A stretch of DNA of 64,000 nt. Origin: Rhodocollybia butyracea. Its lineage: Eukaryota; Basidiomycota; Agaricomycetes; Agaricales; Omphalotaceae. This document shows, one piece after another, positions 45,624 to 56,763 of the stretch. The notes below the pieces were generated by a model that saw nothing but the letters and a program-made list of their open reading frames with translations, was not told the origin of the DNA and did no database searches. Position numbers and translations under genes: made by a program. The stretch covers positions 62,001 through 126,000 of the forward strand of contig JADNRY010000002.1 of NCBI GenBank assembly GCA_015501585.1, written 5' to 3'. Each line of letters starts with the position of its first letter. Position 1 is the stretch's first letter.

Positions 45624-46119
45624 AGCTGCTAGGTCTGTCCTTAGAACTTAGAGGAAGGTGGGACGAGAGTGATTGTATATGCTTCAAGTGTTTTAAACGT
45701 GAAAACCACGCCTTCCCCTCATTGCAATATCTTGGATTGGCGCTTACACTTCCCAAGAGCAGCAGTTTCCAGACAGTTTCCAGACACTGAGACCAGATTC
45801 GTATATCGATATCAAGATCGAGATACTTCACTTTCTCGATCGAGCATCAGCCTGAAAGCTTCCGAAGACGTCGCGTCTGGTGCATAGCAAAGAGGACCCA
45901 GGAAAATGGGCATTCATATACACCATCCGGATATGTATAAAGGTTACAAAGAGAGATCGCACAAGCACTCAATGCAATCATGATGGAAACTCCTACTAAT
46001 ACAACGGTACCATGACCATAGTACATAATTCGAACACTTTGTATCTACCTCTCAAGCAAGGTCAACGTGCTTCAGCCGATAACAAACTCTTCAAAGCTTA
46101 TTATTACGGTGAGATAGAC
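45624..46119. other. Spacer between the two paralogues
   Basis: About 500 bp with the promoter of paralogue 1 and the 3' flank of paralogue 2. No gene was seen. Confidence 0.35.
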
Positions 46120-47162
46120 TTAATCCGAGTCATCGGAAGCGACGTTCTTCTTCTCACTCGACACCCTCTCAGTAAAAAACGCATTTAACAGCAAAGCTGC
46201 GTCTTTACGAGAGTCCAAAAACTGTAAAAGCTTTGAAATCATTTGTTGCTTTTCAGGAGTCAGTTCAGGAGCTGAAGGCGGCGGCTGCAATCCCCCTGCT
46301 CGGGTTCTCGATTCGGTGGGGTCTTGTCTCTGCCAGGGCTGGTTGAAAGCGTATCTTCCTCCGTCACGAGGGGTCTGTCCATAGCCTGGACCATGCCTGG
46401 CAGGGAATTCGTCGTAGTACGACCCATACCCGTCGACTAGGAAAAATAGGTATGAATACCTATTTTGAAGAAGTATTTAAACTGTAATCACTCACAGTCT
46501 CGCTCGTCCATTTCATCTTGGTCATCGTATCCATCCCAATTGTCATCTACAGAATATGATCTCGTCAGATCGCTCAAAAAGAAAATGATCTGAAAAGTAT
46601 AGAGACGTACCGTCGCGAAAGCCTGGCCTTCGTGGCGCATAGCCGCGATCCTGGGGGTAGTGTTGTCGGCCCCGTCCGCGAACAGGCACTATTTTAACCA
46701 TGGAGTCAGTCATCGATCAGTAGATAGGAAAAATAATAATCAGGGCACGTACTCCCTCTCTGTCCACTATAGTGGCTGTTGGTGGAACTTTCGTAGTCAT
46801 CTTCAAGAAAAAGTTGGACAGATGAGTAACTATCCAACTAGGTATATCAGTGACTTACTATGAACAGCACGATCATTAAAATTGTTAGAGCCTTGATAGT
46901 CATTATCAAAGTTGCTTTTCGCCGAATAGTCGTTATTGGTTGTTTCGTTCAGATCCCCAGCGATATTGCTGAATTTACCACCGGATATGTCAAAGTCTCT
47001 GGCATTGCTGAAGAAGGACGATTGTGGTGGGGCTGAGGCTGGGGCTCTCGTCGCAGTCGGTCGTGGGGCATAACCTCTTTGGCGGCCATAAGGAGGACCC
47101 TGTTGTTTTTCGGGAGGCGGGGAGTGTGTTCCAAATCGTTCTCGTTCTGGGTTGTACGACAT
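46120..47162 (-). CDS. Disordered protein, tandem paralogue 2
   Basis: Starts MSYNPERERFGTHSPPPEKQ at 47162 and ends at 46120 (VASDDSD). It has the same order of parts as its neighbour: SSFFSNARDFDISGGKFSNI then AGDLNETTNNDY; an exon starting at the ATG-like join NDYESSTNSHY; VPVRGRGRQHYPQDRGYAPR; acidic GYDDQDEMDERD; and a helical end MISKLLQFLDSRKDAALLLN then AFFTERVSS. The helical end and the FSNIAGD motif are the best conserved; the Pro-rich linkers differ most. A head-to-tail duplication of about 1.5 kb made the pair. Function unknown. Confidence 0.65.
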
Positions 47163-47747
47163 GGTTTGTCTTCAGAAGAAAGAGGGATGAAAGTGGTTGT
47201 TTATGCTTCAAGTGTTATAAGTGTGAAAGACACGCGTTTTCCTCGTTCCAGTATCATGTTGGTTTAACTTTGTGGAACGTTGAATTCAGATAGATTTACA
47301 GCATGGAGTATGGCCGCAGCAAGACAGACGCAGAGACAGGCCAGAGTCGGAAGGGTCTTCTATCAAGATGATCGAGACTATACATGTTAACTCCCTCAAA
47401 TCGCCCTACCATCAGGGTGAGAAGAAAGTTCTGAACGATTGGACAGTGGATTTTCCGAAGATGTCGTATCTGGTCAAAAAGTTGGGCATGATGGTTCCAG
47501 GGAGATGGCAAGCGGCGAACTCCGCTATTCTCAACTATTTCCGATTCCCATCGTCCATCGTTATTGAGATGTTGAGACGCGAGGCCGCAATCAAACGCAG
47601 CTTTTCCGAGTGTAAGCTGTCCTTGAGAGTTGCCTCACCTGAAGTTAGGCCGAAAACGGTTCCAAGGCGCGCGCCAACGCGAAGAATCAAGATCTCACAA
47701 CACATGACCTCAAATTGAATATTTGCTCCCGAGCAGACAGAGCAGAG
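47163..47747. other. Intergenic stretch
   Basis: The plus strand carries a 116-codon open frame (47368-47718) with no recognisable motif. Otherwise nothing was seen. Confidence 0.3.
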
Positions 47748-48257
47748 ATGTCTTCACCACCCATCCTCGGCATTCATCACCTCAAACTTCCTACCAGCTC
47801 CATCGCTGATAAACTCGCCTTCTACACTACATTTCTCCCATTTACCCATCTCGTGCATCTTGACCACCGGCGACCTGTTTCGGGTGAAATCTATGGCGTG
47901 ATTATCCAACACACACAGACCGACTTGGTCATCGAATTGCGGCACAATCCTACACAAGCCGTGGCTCAGCGAGGCTGGGATGCAATTACTTGGAGTGTAG
48001 AGACCCGCAATGATCTTGAGAAATGGCGAGAATGGCTTTGTTCGAAAGGAATAGAGTGTAGCAAGGTGTTGAAGGGAGTGACGGGGTGGGTTCTTGTGGC
48101 AGAAGATCCAGATGGAGCAATGGTAAGATGGTACTGTAAAGAATCGCACGATTGGGATGTGAATGTAGATACTGGTAAGTTGTTAGTTAACCTTGTTCAA
48201 AGTCTCATTAACGGTCGACAAATCGGCACAGATGAAAGATGGCTTCCTTCAACTTGA
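47748..48257 (+). CDS. Glyoxalase/bleomycin-resistance fold (VOC) protein
   Basis: Starts MSSPPILGIHHLKLPTSSIA at 47748. One VOC module: the first strand IHHLKLPTSSI, the helix DKLAFYTTFLPFTHLVHLD, then GVIIQHTQTDLVIELRHNP, WDAITWSVETRNDLEKW, and the end WVLVAEDPDGAMVRWYC. Histidine (IHHLK), glutamate (VIELR) and others could bind a metal as in this superfamily, but the reaction is unknown. A 57-nt segment (48175-48231) has GTAAGT and CACAG ends and is a probable intron, yet it keeps the frame open: 150 residues if spliced, 169 if retained. Both forms end WLPST. Confidence 0.75.
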   Translation: MSSPPILGIHHLKLPTSSIADKLAFYTTFLPFTHLVHLDHRRPVSGEIYGVIIQHTQTDLVIELRHNPTQAVAQRGWDAITWSVETRNDLEKWREWLCSKGIECSKVLKGVTGWVLVAEDPDGAMVRWYCKESHDWDVNVDTGKLLVNLVQSLINGRQIGTDERWLPST

Positions 48258-48452
48258 CCCATGCTGCGACTCGTCTTCCTTATTTCTCTGTAAAAATCCT
48301 TCTTGTATAAAATTCAATGAAATATTTTCGCTCATTGCTGGTGATTCCGGGCCGACAGCAGCTTGCGTTAAGCGCCCAGACCTCGCTTCCTTCTTCAATC
48401 CACACCAACAACACACCGCAGCTTGAAGAAGAATACCCTAGAGCCGAATCCC

Positions 48453-49279
48453 ATGGCTCCATCAAAAACAAGTAAAAATGCCTCATCGAAACCCAAACCC
48501 TCCTCCTCATCGAAAAAAGAAAAAATCTTCCATCCTCAATCCCGAAAAGCTGATCAACTTTCTCGAAAATCTCTGCGGAAGGAAAAAATCGGCTCTAAAG
48601 TATCTAGTAGGCATAAGAAACATGATGTATTAGGTGAATATTTCTTTAGATTTCTGGGTTTGTAGACTTGTCGTACTTGACATTGCGACCAATCGCTAAA
48701 ATGATTCTGATCAACCAACTCTCATTCTTCTAGCCGACTTTTACGGATTCTTTTATCATGCACTCCCATCGGAAGGAGAAGCTCTAACACTCGAAGAACT
48801 ACATACTATCGTCTCGGACGTATGGCTTAAACGACACGACGAGGAAATGGAAAGTGAACGGGCTTCACGGAGGAAGGGAAGACCCAAGAGCGTGAAGGAG
48901 AGTAAATTGGAAGAAATGAAGCTGAGAGAGTCTGAAGAGTATCGGACTGGATTTGGTATGTGTTTTTTTCTTTGTTTAGTTGTAAATGAGGCTTCTCTTT
49001 TTATTCACTGTCTCATTCTTTCACAATTACTAACACCTTCCTTCTTTTCATCCACCAGAAACCATCGACCTAACTCATCCCCAAACCGTCGCCCTCTTCC
49101 GTCAATGGGATCAAAAAGAAGTAGCATTCATCGATCTACTTCGCTTTATACGTATATCCAGTACCAGTCCAACGACCTTTGTCGTTTCTCGGCCCGGAAA
49201 ACACGTTTCGATAACGGGAGACGTAAAGGCAGGTTCAGAGTTGGAATCGGGATCGGTGGAGATGGAATTGGATGGATAG
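48453..49279 (+). CDS. TMA16: Translation machinery-associated protein 16 (TMA16)
   Basis: A small ribosome-biogenesis factor that binds pre-60S particles in the nucleus. Starts MAPSKTSKNASSKPKPSSSS at 48453. The family signature FHPQSRKADQLSRKSLRKEK (here preceded by I) is in exon 1, together with VSSRHKKHDVL. Exon 2 gives ADFYGFFYHALPSEGEALTL and the charged helix SVKESKLEEMKLRESEEYR; exon 3 gives ETIDLTHPQTVALFRQWDQK then EVAFIDLLRFIRI, and the stop ends at 49279. Two introns. The basic Ser/Lys N-terminus fits nuclear location. Confidence 0.87.
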
Positions 49280-49544
49280 ATGGTAGCAAACTCTTAGCCT
49301 ATTTTATATGTCACCGGCGAGTTGAAACACGTTAAAAACCTCTGCAGGGAAGGAAAGTGAAGGACAGAACTTAGAAGTTTGAACTGAGTTCCGCTCAATA
49401 TGGGAAGTCAAAGCGTTTTATCCTACTCGTCGAAATACACAAAGTTGTTACAAACCGATAATAAGAACAATACAAGAGTCAGAAAATACACATACAGTAT
49501 ACACTGAGATATATGGCAATATAAATAGCTAAACGCACCTGCGC

Positions 49545-52302
49545 TCATGACCTAGGAACCACTTGCAACCCAACCTCGCCAACAATATTCCCATTTTTCT
49601 TATCCAAAATCCGAACATCCCAGTCCCCAACATCCGCAAGAGATGCAAGTCCGTATAGCTCTACCTTCCCATTCTTCGGCCTCAAGTCGAAGATCATCCA
49701 ATCCGGTGTGTCATCTCCAGATATCAACTTCGCCTCGACTTTCTTTGCTTCACCAACCGGAATAAAAACCTCAAACCTCTCATCCGTTCGAACAATAGTC
49801 CTGCTACCATCACCGCCACCGTCATAGTCGGGAGTTTCCAACGAATACGTGGATTGTAGATGTGTAGAGATTGTGTAAGACGATCCTGGACGAGCATTAG
49901 CGTCAACCGAAGACACAGAATCCACCATCAGGCGAGAGTCTCCGCCTAACGCAGTGACATATCGTATACCCATAGAAAGTTCGTCCCCACTCGCGCTCGG
50001 AATAGCGTCGTCCTCAAAACCCTTCCAGATCTTCGCCTTTTGACTAGTAACTCTTGCGTTGAGGATAGAACCACTCGTAGACCCATCAGTCTCTGGAGAC
50101 GAAGTGACTAGCTTGGGAATCGGTACGCGCATGGCACTCGTGACGGTTTTCAAACGTGGGCGAGATTCGGGTATGGAAGAATGCCTTGTAGCAGTCTGAA
50201 CGATTGCCTCGTTCGCGTGTGTTCGAATCGAACCATCGGAATCGTTCGATAACTGGCGTGTCAAATCTGCGAAATGAACGCTTGCGGGTGTCTAGGGGGA
50301 TGTCAGTGCACGAACGAGGGCGTACTAGGACGGGGAATCTTACCGAAGCATTTCCTTCACTGGGTGTTGCAAAGGGATCGAACTTTGGAGATACAGATCC
50401 TTCGTGTGCGTTCAATAGGATTGGCTTGCCGATGATACCTCTCTTGATAGGCGCGCTTTTCCTGTTCGACTGAGAATCGAATTTGTCGCTGACATTCCGA
50501 ACCGTTTCACGGATGCGAGTCATGAAATCCCCCTTCTTCATCACTCTAGCCGGACTTTGAACATTGCTAGTTACGCTCGAGGACGGTATGAAATCCTTCG
50601 TGTGGCTTCGGGTCAAGGGATCTAAACCCAAACCAATGTTGCCATAGTTTCGAGGCGAACGTAAGAGATCCATACCCGGCCGCCTTTTTTCGGTAGGAGA
50701 AGTGGACCAACCATATCCAGCCTTTTCGTCGACTAAACCGTACCACCTCTTATCGCTCTCTGACAGATTCCGTTGGCATTTCTCCGTATCCAATGCAGGA
50801 TCCTCCACTCGTAAACATCGGCGAACTGAGGCTAGGAAGGTGGCCAGTACACACATGCCACCAATGATGGCAAATGCGATGATCAACCCAAGCACAAGCT
50901 TCTTGTGATCTGCGATTGACAAGGAACCGGGACGATGAGGTCTTCCTGAACCTGAATCCACATAAAGGTCAGTCATAGGAAGTATGGCATGAGACGTCGA
51001 GTGGGTGACATTGGAGTAAGCCGCTATGGTGACGTTGATATTCGACGCCTGACAGTCCTTGGCTATAGTACCGTACAAAGTCATCGAAGCGGAACTGAAA
51101 TTCAAGCAGGGAGTTGCAGAAGAAGGCTGAACGGCAATGGACATGTTCGTAGGTTGTTCTCCGGTCGAGAGGTACGGACGAATGTCTACGGATACAGACC
51201 TATTTTCTGGGATCGAATAGACGGGAAGGATTTCCTCAGTGAAAAAAGAGGGCTCAAGCGCCAAAGAAAGAGTGGTTTGAATCGATTGATCGAAGGTCGT
51301 TGTGAGCGTGATTGAGAGCTGTGGACCTGTACTTGAATTAAAATTTTGACCTTCAGTACTTCCAGACAGGAGCTGGTGTACGCTGTCCCATTTCAACCAG
51401 CTATAGGAGGACGTATCGATTGCTATGTTCGATATATAGCTCGAGTCTATCGGTTCGTTGTCAACCAGAATGCCAATAAGATCGGCACTAGACAATTTGA
51501 AGCTGAAACTGGCGTTTTTAGAGACGTTGAACATAGGGAGTGGGTTTAAACAAGCAAGAGATAGCTCGTGGTCAGCGACGGCCAAATTGAACGGTTGGAC
51601 GCCATCGGTATAAGTGTCGGAAACCAACCCAAGCAATTCGAAATTAAATATCGCGCTGGGGCCTGATTCTTCTAGATTAGGAGCATTGCCTCCTAGCGTA
51701 TTGGGTCCCTGGGAAAATTTCATTGCGTACGGAACAGATGATTTATCACTTTGAAGAACTGCGTAGTGGACATCGTCCTGATCGTTCAAGAACGTTTCGG
51801 TCGAAAGGCCAATACTGAAGGACCAGCTATGAGGGACACGAAGGGTAGGTATTTCGGTGCTAAGCGCGGAATTTGGCGCGAGAAGAAACACTGAAGAGAG
51901 CGAAGGATTGTCTTTGTAAAATTGTGATAAAATAGAATCATGGAGGGTTATCGCCGACTCGGAAGTGACTAGGATGTTACATTTAGTGGATACGGAGCGC
52001 TCGCCGATATAGGCTGTGACTGTGATTTCGGGTTCTCCTTGATCTGTGTTGGAGGGAGTTCCAGATAAAGTTCTAGTGTTAGCATTGAAAGAAGCCCAGT
52101 CTGGTAAAGAGGAGACTGTGTAGCCTGGAAGAGTAGTTTCTGAAGAAGAATCAAAGGTCTTGCTGGAAAAAGTCCAGCTGTAAGGTTGGCCAACATGGGC
52201 AACAGGAGGGAACTGGCTTGCAAGCGGAATTTGAACGTAAAGGCTAGCAGCGTGAGGAATTAAGGCCAAAGCCAGAATGAGCGAAAGAAAGTGCGATAGC
52301 AT
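49545..52302 (-). CDS. Axl2-like membrane protein with cadherin-like (dystroglycan-type) domains
   Basis: Two exons joined across intron 50292-50343 give about 901 residues. Signal peptide MLSHFLSLILALALIPHAAS; the outer part has Ig/cadherin-like repeats (VGQPYSWTFSSKTFD, LPDWASFNANTRTLSGTPSN) and many N-x-S/T sites. One membrane helix at about residues 469-491 (VLGLIIAFAIIGGMCVLATF) leads to a long cytoplasmic tail of about 410 residues. In yeast Axl2 marks axial bud sites and binds septin-linked Bud4; here a role in polarity or septation at the cell surface is inference. The spliced tail reads VHFADLTRQLSNDSDGSIRT and ends VGEVGLQVVPRS. Confidence 0.85.
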
Positions 52303-52625
52303 AGTAGCCCAAGCACGGCGAGCACGAGTTCGACTGTGCTGCGTGTCGCCCAGCGAGCTTAACTTTTAATAATGAAGATGGTGGTAAATGTTCGAACAGG
52401 AATGAGCGCTTAACGTGATCGCGTCTAGATATTAGTAATGTTGCGCTTAGTTTCTTGTTCAAGTTGTTGTAGGCCATAAGCAAGAAAGGAAAAAGCTGTA
52501 TACGGTATGTAAATGTAGAAAGCATTCAACTATCATAAAACAACGACAACAAAGTGCGCGATGATGTAAATCCGTCAGAAAAAAAATATTGGAAATCTAT
52601 CGTAAAAATAATCGTCAAAAAATCA

Positions 52626-55600
52626 TTATGCTCCGGGTACGAATACACCGAGGCCAGCCGCCTGGATCTTTGCTGGGTCCTCCGCATTCAACGAACCGAT
52701 GAGTTGGATCAATTCTGCACGAATCTCATCACCGACTTGGTCAGGACCATTGGGATCAAGGACAACAGCAAAGACATGGAGCAAGCGATCCATGTACGGG
52801 CCAAGGGCTGAACCGTTTGTGCGTATGAGGTGGAAGATGGCACGGAATACGGGTCGGTTTTCTAGGTAGTCGTTCTTCAATGGGAGGGCGTCGACAAATA
52901 CCGGAAGCACCTGCGGGAGAGGAACGGCAGCAGTATTGCGGATGATGAGACGAGCTACAGCCCCTGCAGCGTTGTCTTTAGCATTGAGTCTTGCGGCAGG
53001 CGTGTCCGCGTTAACAACAAAGAGAGGTTGCAAAGCGGCCAGTAAGTGAAAGTACTGCTGGGAAAGGTCGACCTCGGAATATTCAGTTAGCAGACCAACA
53101 GCAAAGGCTGCATTACTGAGCACCTCAGCGTCGGGGTCACTGAGGGCCTGGTGGAAAAGCTCGAGAAGAGGTTGCGTTGAAGGGGTGATAGCCGCTTTCA
53201 TGCCAGCTATCAGCTCTGCGAGACAGCCAATGGCGGAAGATCGGTCACTAAGCGAGCGACTTTTTTTCTACAGAGCGAAATTAGCGAGGGCAACTACAGA
53301 TCAACTGTGACTCACATAGTACTTGGCAATAAGAGGGAAGAACCGGCCAAATGCTGGTGCAAAGTCCGCGCCTAAAGCATTGGCCAGAGCGGCGACAAGG
53401 TCGCCTGCAGAAGAGATAAGGACAGAGTCATATTCTGCCTGAGCGTCAGGTGCCTCTTCTTCTTCGTCCTGATCAGGGTCCTGTTGGCAAAACGCCTTTT
53501 GCTCGAGGATCTGAATAGCGATACTACAGATGGCCTCAAGTTCTGGTAATGATATCAGCACGGCGTAGAAGAAATAAATGATTGGACCACTCACGTCCTT
53601 CAACAAAGCCTGGGCCTATTTTGTTGATGGTCTCCGCCATGCTGACACAGAGATTAGAGACGACAGATCTGAAAAAAGATCAGCAAAGGTTACAGGTAGT
53701 GGATACAGCGTGTCAGAATATAGAAAACATGGTCTCATACGCCTTTGGCGTCGAAGTGAGCTGAGTTATTTTTTCATCACAAATAGAAGTCGTTAAAGAT
53801 GCTAACTCACTTGTTATCCTCGGTTTCATACATTTCCAGTAGAGCAGGGAGGACATGGTCAACGAGTTCTTTGACGGTCGGTGAAAGAGGGACAGTCTGA
53901 AAGAAATGATAAGCTTTAGCTCTCCAGACCTGCTAGGAACTTACCACAGTGGCGCCGGGCTGCCAATCCGGATGATCGCTCAAGTCATAGAAAGTCCTAG
54001 TAATTTCAAGAAGAGAATCGACAGCACTCTTCCTAATCCCCTCGTAGTAGTGTGCCAAAAGCTTGACGAGCTCGAGAGTACATTGCTCAACATATGGAAG
54101 GAAGTGAGCCTGGGTAGCATTGAACAATGTTCCGATAGTATCAGCAGCGATCTCCTTCTCTACGGCGATGGCGCTGTTGACATCCAACAATTTGTCGAGG
54201 TCAACTTCGTCCAACTCCGCGGTGGGCATACCATTGACATCCACCTCATCTGTCACGGTGATTGCATTAGACGCAGATAAGCCCGAGTTGAAAGCCGAGG
54301 TGGGGTCCGACGTAGAGACTAATCTCATCTGTTAGTATCCGTAAAAGTTAGGAGACACGAAAATACATACCATCCTCAACGCCCTCATCTTGGCTACAGC
54401 TGGTAAGAAGAGGAGGTACGACCTGAGGGAGATAACCAGCGAACTCGTCACCGAACACGCGTGCCATGACACCGAAAAACAAGAAACTGCACTCTCGCAA
54501 ACGAGCACTTCCCATCTCAATCCCCTGGAAGGCTTGAGTCATCATAGTGGGGAAGTACGGTCTAAAGTGGTCCTTCCCAACAGCCTCTGCAAAAGTACCA
54601 ACAGCATCCATCGTGATACCACGAAGTTCAGTTTCCTCTCCCTCGCCAGTGAGGACAAGGAAATGCTGAAGGCGCTGCATAGTTGGCTCGAAGTATGGAA
54701 TGAATTTCTCCTTGGAGGCATGGGCAGCACTTCCAATGGCACCGGTGACGACAGACTTGACGGTGATAGGAGCAGTCTCCAAAAGACCAGAAAGGCGTTC
54801 CATGATGAGCTGCAAATACTGGTCAATGACATCGTGAAGGATCTCGAGGAGAGCGTCGAGAGCGGTACAGGCCGATCGTTGGGTAGCAGGATCGTTAATG
54901 AGGTTCATGATAGCCTAAACAAGCGGATGAGCTTGATCTAATCCTGATTCAAAAGAAAGGTAAAACGCACTGGGACGAGGACAGCGTGTTTGGCAATACA
55001 GTCCTCTTCTAACCACTCACAGAAACAGCTGACAGCAACACAAGTTGCCTTCCTTACAGAAGCATCGCCGTCCTGGATACCCGTCTCGACGATCGGCCAA
55101 ACTTCACCCATTAGCGGGGTCATGAATTCACTGCAGCCTTCAACAGCGATACCGAGGGCGAGCATGGCCCCACGACGCTGAGCAGGATCTTGAGAAGAGA
55201 AGTATTGAACGATGAGGGTACGGAGAGCAGGGAAAACCTGCATCGGGGGCAGGTTGGTCGACAGAGCGTCAATAATGCGAAGAGCAGACTACAAGGATCA
55301 AGGTTAGCAACGACGATAAAGTACAACCAAGCATTTTACCCTGGAAGGAGCATCTTCATCAACGTCTTCAGGCTCTTCCTCGGTAGTCAATGGCATTAAG
55401 TGCTCAAGAATTGAAGGCGCAAGACCGAAGCTTTGCAATTTTGATTTTTTGCTGTTGGCAAGACAGTTTAGAACTGTGAAAAAAAGCAAGAAAAAAATTT
55501 GTGCGTACTATTGAACTGTCCAGTTGAGGGCATTTAAGGCGAGGATTCGGAGTTCGTTGTCATAAGCACGGTTTCCACCACAGCGAAGCAGGAATTCGAC

Positions 55601-56763
55601 CAGATCAGGTATGACCTTGCTAAGCAAAGGCACCTCCTACATTCATTTCCGATATAAGAACCATTTCCATATATATATCCAGTATAGGCGTACCAGAATA
55701 AGAAGGGTTTCGAGAACCTCAAACAGATTACGAGCACCAGCCTCGTTGTTAGTTTCCACACATTGGCCGATCACTTGAATTACAGCAGGAAGGAGGCTTT
55801 GGAACTGGGCCTGCATCCAAGGTAAACATCGAGCGTAAGATACATGTTGTTAGAGGATCTTACCAGGTAGGCTTTATCATCAGCATCGATGAACTGTGCA
55901 ATGACACCCATCGCACTAGAACGTTATTTATTAATGACAGAGAACGACGATGATAAAATGGTCAGTAAAACCCACCGAACAGTTGTAATGCGAACTTCGA
56001 TGCTGTCCGGGTCCGCCAAAGTCTGCGAGAATAGCTGGAACAAGGAGTTAAGATGATCTTGGAATCCCTCGACGATATTTTCCAAAGCGGTGTACAGCAT
56101 AAACATGCCAACTTCCCGGTGCGCGGCATTAGGCGAAGTGCAAGTTTGCTGGAGGAAAGGAAGGAGTTGGGGCCAAGTTCCCATGGGGATCTCGATGGCT
56201 GCGATAGATGCTATTACACGCGCGGCAGAGTGACGAACAGGATTGCTGAACAGTAACATATTAATCCAGAAAGTATGGAAGAGCATCAGAGCAAGCACCT
56301 TGCTTCCGCCAAAATTAATTCGGGAAATTTGGTCTTGATCTGTTCGCGTTCATCTTGAGACAGCATCGTCCACATATGACCACTATTGAAAGCGACACGC
56401 TTTCTCATCTCAACAGCGGCAAGTTGGCGGATCTGGGATTTACAGGTCGATTAAAGGCATCGATTTGAAAATGAGAATCGCGTACAGCTTGTTCTGGAGA
56501 GCTAGTAACGATACTGGCTAGGGCAGATATACATGCTGGATTTTTGTAGTATTCTTGGTTCAGTTGTGCGGTAGCCTTGGGTATAAGTAAATGAAGTAAA
56601 TAATAAGATATGGTTGGAAGAGCGTACAGCTTTGAGGAGGGCGGTGTCGTTAGAAGTAGTCTGAACAAGTAGACTGTGAAGTCCCTGTACGAAATTGGGC
56701 TGAAATATTGGATGGATGAGCCATTGACTAGGAGATCGTAGTATATCTACTACTTACATCCAT
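52626..56763 (-). CDS. Karyopherin beta, Kap123/importin-4 type
   Basis: A nuclear import receptor for ribosomal proteins and histones, made of HEAT repeats. Exon 1 is only MD (56758-56763), then PNFVQGLHSLLVQTTSNDTA, YYKNPACISALASIVTSSPE and, after an intron, the region SNPVRHSAARVIASIAAIEI. Typical HEAT helices follow (AHREVGMFMLYTALENIVEG; SAVKSLL-like SAVDSLLEITRTFYDL). An acidic loop (DPDQDEEEEAPDAQAEYD) lies near 53430-53490, as expected for Ran-regulated receptors. It ends VFVPGA at 52626. About 1,080 residues. Kap121/importin-5 is the alternative, but the N-terminus fits Kap123 better. Confidence 0.87.

Noticed and set aside
47368..47718. 116-codon plus-strand frame before the VOC gene
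   Set aside because: No recognisable motif and it overlaps the likely 5' flank of the next gene.
49724..49906. Small minus-strand frame within the Axl2-like tail
   Set aside because: Shadow of the second exon of the Axl2-like gene in another frame.
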